Source: Tachypleus tridentatus
Lineage: Eukaryota > Arthropoda > Merostomata > Xiphosura > Limulidae
Assembly (NCBI RefSeq): GCF_004210375.1
Contig: NC_134833.1
Span: 20,453,396-20,517,395 of the forward strand
Direction of reading: 5' to 3'
DNA length: 64,000 nucleotides
In this document: positions 57,414-64,000 of the stretch, one piece after another
Layout of the letters: every line of letters starts with the position of its first letter
How positions within the stretch are numbered: position 1 is the first letter of the stretch
The notes under the pieces: model-generated
What the model was told of the DNA's origin: nothing
Seen by the model: only the letters and a program-made list of their open reading frames with translations
Database searches by the model: none
Translations under genes and position numbers: made by a program

Positions 57414-58504
57414 CCTACGAATTGATAGGATGTGTATTAGATTCTATGGCTAAACTGTATTGGAACAGATTAGCAGAGCATGAAACAACTTTGGAGATTT
57501 TAGAGACTGTACTTTCGATAAGACTAAATAGTTTTTCTTCCAGTGACTTTAACGATTCTTGTATTTCAAAGACCTCTCAGAGGAATGAAAAGTGTTGTGT
57601 TTTTTGTCTGAGCATGTCTATGGAGGGTTATCGAGGAACAAACCAATTAACCTCCTTGGTTTCGTATTGTTGAATGATAATAAAAACAATACTGTACTTT
57701 GTAAATAGAGGTTATGTCAGAAACAAAGAGTAGCCTCAGGTCAGTCGTGTCCAAAGCGCAAAACGTGCGTATAACGCTTGCCAAACTAAATATTTCTTTA
57801 AAAGTCGCATATCCAACATCTTTCACTATAACCAACCTGGCAACCTAATACCAGACCTTCTGAGACTCCCACTGAAGTAACAGGCATTAAACTGTTATAA
57901 AGAGGTTATACTGTGGGATATCGGTAAACGGTATACACAGAGCAGATAACCTATTGTGGCTTACCTTAAAACAAACAATTCACTTATGTTTCACAAAATC
58001 CTCGCGAGAGAAACCATTGTGTACTTCTAAACAAACGTATAATTTAAATTTAGGTAGCTTTTGTCTTATTATATATTAACCCATCTCCAAAACAATATTT
58101 TTTTTCTGGTTTCAGCTGAAAAAACGACTTTGACCTGACCCGTCTTTTTATTTTCTTTATAAGAAGTCATTTTTTTTCGATCTTCTGTGTTATTTTGTTT
58201 TATTTTTTATACCTATAATTGGAAATACTTTCTGTTAAATATATTTATCCGAAGAATTCTGTTTATCTGCGTCGCTAAATATAGATATATCACCAACGAT
58301 ATTTTATCCACGTGGCTCCGCACAGAATTACTAGTTGACAAGTGTTAATACGAGCACTCAACACACTAGCCTAGCCTTTATTAGCTTCCACCTAAACCAG
58401 TAACCGGATTTTACGTGTCCAACGTTACAGAAAAAGTTCGTGGCTCAGCCACTCTTGGGTAATGACCTGTCAAGTACATATGCAATATTCTAAATAAGAA
58501 AGAC
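57414..58504. other. Unannotated stretch with a SINE B trace
   Basis: No gene recognised. At about 57905-57985, ATCGGTAAACGGTATACACA, GAGCAGATAACCTATTGTGG and TTAAAACAAACAATTC look like a degraded SINE B 3' half. Confidence 0.4.
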
Positions 58505-58975
58505 CCGGCTGATTATGACTATGACGTTACCTTTATCTGCTTTTAGAATTTTTACGTTTTTTGTCTTGGTTTAGGTTTTTAATGGAATTAATGTCTCTTT
58601 TTGTAAGATTGTTTTTTTATCTTTCTGTTTTGTGAAATTATGTTGATGGTTTTGTGAGAAAATTCTTTGAAAAAATCGTTTAAGATGTTGTTTTTAGGTG
58701 TTTCTGGAAAATATAAATTTTTAATTTTACCTGGGAAGTTTGGCTGTTGGACGACAATAAAATTATCTAAGTTGTCTTCTTTCTGTCGGTTGTTTTTGGT
58801 TGTTTCCTTGTTTTTGTTTTCTGTAGAAAGTATCACAAGTCTCCTGGCTAGGTCTTCTAAACATGTTTTGATTTCTATGGTTGGAATGTACCTAGGTGCT
58901 ATTGCGAAGTTGAGTCCTTTGTTAAGTACATGTATCTCGTCTGTGTTTAATTGTCGGTTTAATTTTATTACACAA
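58505..58975 (-). pseudogene. Penelope-like element, inverted 5' part (N-terminal domain and first RT motif)
   Basis: Read on the minus strand, this is the N-terminal section of a Penelope-like retroelement protein: KLNRQLNTDEIHVLNKGLNF, then AIAPRYIPTIEIKTCLEDLA, a Lys/Asn-rich linker, and NLTKRDINSIKNL. After a one-base frameshift near 58555 comes ILKADKGNVIVI at about 58525-58550, the first conserved reverse transcriptase block. Family proteins of this type prime and copy RNA at a nick made by their own endonuclease. The remainder of RT is not here but starts on the opposite strand at about 58976. The minus frame's first 38 codons upstream of KLNRQ are just antisense of that RT segment. 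The fragment ends near 58505. Confidence 0.85.
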
Positions 58976-59923
58976 GTTGAAACACAAGCAATTAACACAG
59001 CATTACATCCACCACTATACTGGTACAGATATGTAGATGATACGGTTGCGAAATTCAGATCTACAGAACACACACTTAATTTTTTCAATCACATTAACTC
59101 TATACATCCTAACATTAACTTCACATGTGAACAGGAAGAAAGCAATCAAATATCATTTCTTAACCTCAAAATTACAAGAACCGACACACAATTCAAAAGA
59201 GAAATCCACCGAAAAATCACCCATACTGGACTATACATTCCTTGGGACTCAGCACATGAAACAAAACAAAAACTCAGCATACTAAGAAACCAAATAAACA
59301 CAGCCATAAAACTATGCTCACCAGATAAAATTAACGATGAATTAGACAAAATAAAACAATACCTCATCAACATCAATAAGTTTTCTCAATAAAACGTAGA
59401 AAACGCACACATCTTGACAGAAAGCAAAATCAACCAACAAAAGTAAATATATCTCACGAATCAAAAAATCACGAAACCATATACTGCTGTATACCATATA
59501 TTCCTGACATCAGCAGACAAATAACCAACATTTGGCAAAAAACTAGTAACAAAATATGACATTCCAGTTAATACCAAATTTATTCAAAAACCAGGCACAA
59601 AACTGAGGTCTTTACTATGTAAAAACGACACTGACAAACACCACACCAACATTATTTATAAAATACAATGTGATAACTGCCACGACTTTTATATTGGAGA
59701 AACAAGTAGAAAAATGGAAACCAGATTCAAAGAACATAAAAAGTCACCTTCACACGTTTTTGAACACTGCAAGTCAAATAAACACAACATAACCATAGAA
59801 AACATCCAAATACTAAATAAAGAAACAAACATAAACAAACGCAAAATTAAAGACGCCTTACTTATACAACAACGTAAACCCAAAATAAACCAATACAAAG
59901 GAACACCTTTATACCTATATTAA
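58976..59923 (+). pseudogene. Penelope-like element, RT C-terminal part and GIY-YIG endonuclease (frameshifted)
   Basis: The frame enters at ETQAINTALHPPLYWYR and YVDD (codons 59030-59041, the RT active-site block), followed by NFTCEQEESNQISFLNLKI and the thumb-like region to a stop at 59392. The reading then moves one frame (RRKRTHLDRKQNQ, HETIYCCIPYIPDIS) and shifts again in an A run near 59540 to KFIQKPGTKLRSLLC, IIYKIQCDNC and DFYIGETSRKMETRFKEHK. The latter is a GIY-YIG nuclease with the Cys-x2-Cys typical of Penelope-type elements. It ends with TAA at 59923. The RT section between the ADKG block and the residues before YVDD is missing. Two frameshifts and the inversion make it non-functional. 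Confidence 0.9.
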
Positions 59924-60150
59924 AATAATATAATAAATAATAATAATAAAATAAGCAATTATATATTCAAACATCCAAGCACGCCCTCTACATTCCGACA
60001 CTCAGTTACACAACCCCCTTCAAACATGTGGTCAGCTATCGGTCAGTTATCTCTTTCTTTCTTTGTGAACCTGACGATGACCGAAGAAGGTCGAAACGTT
60101 GTTCGCTCCTCTATATAGTGCTTTCTCTATCCATACCAGCCGTTTTTACA
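59924..60150 (+). mobile_element. Penelope-like element 3' untranslated end
   Basis: From the stop codon to about CCATACCAGCCGTTTTTACA (60130-60149). It includes the hammerhead-like motif and a short AT-rich end. I could not identify a target-site duplication. Confidence 0.65.
60065..60106 (+). ncRNA. Hammerhead-ribozyme-like motif with minimal helix III
   Basis: The core CTGACGA (60071-60077) is followed by a stem II (GACC, loop GAAGAA, GGTC; 60079-60092) and GAAA (60093-60096). Flanking GTGAAC (60065-60070) and GTTCGC (60101-60106) pair over 6 bp, one of them G-U, as helix I. The short ACGT (60096-60099) can form helix III only between two molecules, and cleavage would fall after U60100. 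Penelope-like elements are known to carry hammerhead motifs with minimal helix III. One extra U (60078) at the base of stem II departs from the consensus. Activity is unproven. Confidence 0.6.
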
Positions 60151-60184
60151 TATATATTATGTACGCTATGTTCACGACGATGAA

Positions 60185-60410
60185 TCGAACACCGGTGTTT
60201 TATTGTTTTAAGCTTTTAAATTTCCCCTTGAACCACTGGAGTGACCGCAACCAGAAATTAAAATGATATCATTGGTGGCATATTTTAAATTTTTATTGAC
60301 TTCATGTAGTTGATGTTGCTTTTCTAGTTGTGACTTAGGATAAGTCTGAAAGCTTTAATTATAAAATTTGGAGTTCGATTCCAGCGGCGGTACAAGTTTA
60401 CAATAAAGCA
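60185..60410. repeat. Traces of tRNA-like SINE heads
   Basis: GATGAATCGAACACCGGTG with CCTTGAACCACTGGAGTGAC (60179-60245, minus sense) and GGAGTTCGATTCCAGCGGCGG (60370-60391, plus sense) resemble family B/C B-box regions. Both are too diverged to classify. Confidence 0.35.
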
Positions 60411-60788
60411 ACTCGTTTTCTATGTAAAATATTTTCTCAACCCAAACGAGTCGTTTTGCATACATATTTCTCTACAAGTGGGTTTTCTCGACATCACTAA
60501 GAATTATTATAAATGTAAAACATAACACACGATATTTAGGTTTAGATGAGTCGCTGAATGTAATTTTGTTCAGATTACTTTGTTTTCTTTCTTACAATGT
60601 TTTAATTCTGGGAATGATATATTATTTTTGTTTGTTTACAGTTTGTTTTTTGTGCTCATTCCATTTTGTATGAATTTCTGCTTCTCGAAATCTGTTAAAA
60701 TAACCCCATCTCTTAATATACAAATAGAAACTCCCAATTACAATATTACTTAAATAGTAGAACTTGTATACTTATTATACTTTATAAT
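60411..60788. other. Unannotated stretch
   Basis: No gene or repeat recognised. Confidence 0.35.
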
Positions 60789-60789
60789 T

Positions 60790-61025
60790 CAGTTTGGTTT
60801 GTTTTGAATTCGCGCAAAGCTACACGAGGACTATCTGCGCTAGCCGTCCATAATTTAGCAGTGTAAGACTATGGTCTACTCTTTTATCAACGAATAGTGA
60901 GATTGACCGTCACATTTATAAAGCCGCCGGGTACGAGGGCGAGCATGTTTGTTGTGACGGGAATTCAAAGTCGTGACCCTTGGATTACGAGTCAAATGCC
61001 TTAGCCACCTGTCCATGTCGGACCC
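60790..61025 (-). repeat. SINE family A (minus) with internal deletion
   Basis: It begins with the tail (GGTTTGTTTTGAATTCGCGC) and body to CAGTGTAAGACTATGG. About 45 bp of the usual body are then absent (it jumps to TCTACTCTTTTATCAACG), and the head is complete but diverged (CACCTGTCCATGTCGGACCC). Confidence 0.88.
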
Positions 61026-61044
61026 TTATAATTGGGTTACATTG

Positions 61045-62150
61045 TCCTAGGAATATTAATAATGTGGTTATACAGTACCGCGATCATTAATAATGTGGTT
61101 ATACTGTACTAAAATTATTAATAATGTGGTTATACTGTACTAAAATTATTAATAATGTGGTTATACTGTACTACAATAATTAATAATGTGGTTAAAGAGT
61201 ACTACAATTATTAATAATGTGGTTATACAGTACTACAATTATTAATAATGTGGTTATACTGTACTACAATTATTAATAATGTGGTTATACTGTACTACAA
61301 TTATTAATAATGTGGTTATACAGTACTACGATCATTAATAATGTGGTTATACTGTACTAAAATTATTAGTAATGGAGTTTTATGTACTACGATCATTATT
61401 AATGTGGTTATACTGTACTAAAATTATTAGTAATGGGATTATACTGTACTACATTTATTAATAATAGGGTTATACTGTACTACAATAATTAATAATGTGG
61501 TTATACTGTACTACTATAATTAATAATGTGGTTATACAGTACTACAATTATTAATAATGTGGTTATACAGTACTACGATCATTAATAATGTGGTTATACT
61601 GTACTAGAATTATTAGTAATGGGATTATACTGTACTACATTTATTAATAATAGGGTTATACTGTACTACAATAATTAATAATGTGGTTATACAGTACTAC
61701 AATAATTAATAATGTGGTTATACTGTACTACATTTATTAATAATAGGGTTATACAGTACTACAATAATTAATAATGGGTTTATACTGTATTACAATTATT
61801 AATAATGTGGTTATACTGTACTACAATTATTAATAATGTGGTTATACTGTACTACAATAATTAATAATGTGGTTATACAGTACTACAATTATTAATAATG
61901 CGGTTATACTGTACTACAATAATTAATAATGGGTTTATACTGTATTACAATTATTAATAATGGGTTTATACTGTACTACAATTATTAATAATGGGTTTAT
62001 ACTGTACTACAATAATTAATAATGTGGTTATACAGTACTACAATTATTAATAATGCGGTTATACTGTACTACAATAATTAATAATGGGTTTATACTGTAC
62101 TACAATTATTAATAATGTGGTTATACAGTACTACGATCTTTAATAAAGAA
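61045..62150. repeat. 31-bp tandem array, about 35 copies
   Basis: The unit is ATTAATAATGTGGTTATACT followed by GTACTACAATT. Variants (ACGATC, CAATAATT, TAGGGTT, GGGTTTATACTG, GCGGTT, CATTTATT) recur in the same order in different parts, indicating block duplications. The 31-bp period prevents long frames. Confidence 0.95.
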
Positions 62151-63404
62151 AGTACTATAGGGAGAAGTAACAAGATAAAGCAGTGTATTTAGATACTTAA
62201 TACAGTGTATTTTTGTTCTATCTCTTTTCAGATTGGTTACAGTTGATACATAGATGTTTCAAAAATAACAACTATCTTTATGGGATACGATATCATTCCA
62301 ATATTTCACTTGAATTCACTCCTTGTGTAACAAACGTATTTTTGTACTTTACGTCTTACTATATCCTTAGAGATATATTCCAAAATACAATCTGCTATTT
62401 CTGGACTACAGCCTCTGATACCAGCAGCTGCTGAGATCTCAGAGCTTAGCCTGCGAGTCATTCGCCAATGAAAACTTCCAATAGTGTCTTTCTCCATATA
62501 AAGTCTAGGAATTGGACAGTTCCTAACAGTATTTGTTGTTGTCGTATACTAAAGCTCTACAACCATTGGAAATTAAGCTGACTACAACAACAGAATTTGA
62601 TATTTTCATAAATAAACTGGGGCAAATATCCTCAAGCAAACTTCTCAAGCTATTGTGAAATTCCTGAATGCCTCAGGATAGTTATATAACCCTAATTTTA
62701 AATAAATGTTAAGTACATGGAACTGGCTAACAATTCGTACCGAAACAATAGTTACCCCAGCTGTGACACAAATCTGAGCTGAAAATTATAATACAAACAA
62801 CTGAGAAGTAAACAAGTAACTTAAAGTAAATCGAATACGATCGCAACTGTTTTCTACTGATAAAGAAAACATCTCCAATGTGAAAGTTCTTATAACACAG
62901 TTGCAATGTGAAAGTCCTTATAACACAGTTGTAGTAGTTGTTGTTTTAATAATTGTTTTGGCGTTATTTATCCTACTATCCTCACATAATAATGTGTCTC
63001 ACATTTTCCCAGATTAAGATGGACTACACACTAAATCTATGTAAACAGTATCCCTTTGCCGAATTTGCTAATATGCTATTAAACGAGATCAATGTTTTAT
63101 TAAGTTGCGTGAAGTAAAACTAAAAAAATCCAGTGTTTGTGTGAACATAAATGAAAAATTTTGAAAAGCTAGGGTAAAGAACTTCAACCGCAAACTGTTT
63201 ATATGTAAAACTTTCATCCGGATGCACTGCAATGTGAACTTAGATTGTGTATCTTTCTATCCTTCTGTAGTCTTTACCACCTTACCGATTTGTCTGTGTG
63301 CAGAGTATTTCAGTATCGCATAAAACGTTTTTGCAATTATGTAAGACGCAAGTCTAGGGGTAGATGTTGTAATGGTTAAATATTTGTATTAAGGAATACT
63401 ATAA
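62151..63404. other. Largely unannotated stretch
   Basis: A 28-bp direct duplication (CAATGTGAAAGT(T/C)CTTATAA, CACAGTTG) is at 62876-62931. No gene is clearly recognised apart from the weak minus frame at 62306-62497. Confidence 0.35.
62306..62497 (-). CDS. Unrecognised 63-codon ORF
   Basis: It starts with ATG at 62497 and ends in TGA at 62306. The composition looks protein-like (RRLSSEISAAAGIRGCSPEI, then DCILEYISKDIVRRKVQKY), predicted mostly helical. I cannot assign it to a family. It could be an exon or a transposon relic, and chance cannot be excluded. Confidence 0.2.
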   Translation of the reverse strand: MEKDTIGSFHWRMTRRLSSEISAAAGIRGCSPEIADCILEYISKDIVRRKVQKYVCYTRSEFK

Positions 63405-64000
63405 AACGGTCTTTGGAATGACAGTTTTTGCTACGTCTGAACTTTGTGGATTTTAAGAAAGTTACTGATAATGTGCATCAGGAGAGTCTATGGAGCATCT
63501 TGTGTCTGTATGATACTCCCGTTTAAGTAATCTAAATGATAAGTGCACTGTATGAAGGTTTTATGTGCAGTATATTACGTGGAAGAAGACCCCCACCTCA
63601 CCTTGATTGATGTAAGTGCTAGTGCTAGACAAGGATGTATGCTCTCTATTGTTCATTGTTACTGACTGGGCCATGAAGAAGTCCACAAGGGACATGCGCA
63701 CAAACATCGGATGGACATCTACGTACTATCTGGACTACGTACTATCATATCCAATACCTTTTGCCAGATGAAACAAAAAACCTCGAATGTTAGCAGCAAC
63801 TCTCAGAGGACCAGTCTGAAAGTTAGCATCATCATGACAGAATTGGCGAAGACTGAGGTAAAGTCACAGTTACAGCTGCAAATAAATGGACAGGAAATAA
63901 GTAAAAGTCATTAGCCGGTTTACACACCTGGGAATCGTAAATGACAAGTGAAGAGGAAGAGATGTTGATGTGAATGCTTGGATCAACAATGCTAGATATG
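63405..64000 (+). pseudogene. Decayed non-LTR (LINE, probably RTE-like) reverse transcriptase, runs off window
   Basis: Translations in changing frames match an RTE/Jockey-style LINE RT in order: LNFVDFKKVTDNVHQESLWS (usual form VDFxKAFDxVHR), ISALYEGFMCSILRGRR, then ARQGCMLS (the usual RQGCxLSP block). After a degraded segment where the (F/Y)ADD active site should lie (only LDYV-like remains), it continues with SLKVSIIMTELAKTEVKSQ, QLQINGQEIS and a final T(Y)LG-like region with DVDVNAWINNA. Stops and frameshifts are frequent. The 67-codon frame 63711-63914 is one in-frame piece. Such enzymes copy LINE and SINE RNA at target sites; this copy is dead. Confidence 0.75.

Noticed and set aside
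58667..58975. Plus-strand frame N-terminal to YVDD as a hydrophobic leader
   Set aside because: It is antisense of the inverted Penelope N-terminal segment; the real RT reading begins at about 58976.

Overview
The window looks like non-coding, repeat-dominated DNA from a large AT-rich animal genome, most likely an arthropod. The evidence is one spliced receptor exon, tRNA-derived SINEs, Penelope-like, CR1-like and RTE-like retroelements, a Tc1 fragment, and no bacterial gene structure. From memory, the most abundant SINE resembles one I associate with horseshoe crabs (Limulus and relatives); I could not check this, so treat the taxon as a moderate-to-low confidence guess.

Only one host gene is well supported. 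It is a first coding exon on the minus strand (35247-34494) encoding a signal peptide and most of the N-terminal half of a natriuretic-peptide-receptor-type ligand-binding domain, ending in a consensus splice donor. No later exon of this gene is recognisable down to position 1, so its first intron may cover the left half of the window. A second, weaker coding trace is a BED/hAT-like zinc finger on the minus strand at 1812-2123.

Layout. 1-11.8 kb: sparse sequence with SINEs, a CR1-like LINE 3' end, the zinc-finger relic and a 30-bp array. 11.85-34.1 kb: an almost continuous satellite domain with arrays of 48, 75, 74, 59, 67 and 41 bp units; the 74-bp array is 5.7 kb and the 59-bp array 8.6 kb. 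34.5-35.3 kb: the receptor exon. 36.5-43 kb: SINE-rich, with a foldback SINE, a SINE nested in another SINE, and a decayed Tc1 fragment. 44.3-46.8 kb: two arrays (57 and 48 bp) whose unit length is a multiple of three, giving long but spurious reading frames. 47-57.5 kb: many SINE copies, several rearranged, plus a 500-N assembly gap. 58.5-60.15 kb: a Penelope-like element with an inverted 5' part and a hammerhead-ribozyme-like motif near its 3' end. 61-62.2 kb: a 31-bp array. 63.4-64 kb: a decayed LINE reverse transcriptase that runs off the window.

The ten larger arrays plus minor ones cover about 22 kb, roughly a third of the window. Three SINE families (called A, B and C here) have different tRNA-like heads but a related 3' segment, which suggests they use the same LINE machinery. 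I see no operon, no cluster of cooperating genes and no clearly new protein system. The unusual content is in the repeats: the ribozyme-bearing inverted Penelope element, rearranged SINEs that record template switching, and the size and internal structure of the arrays.
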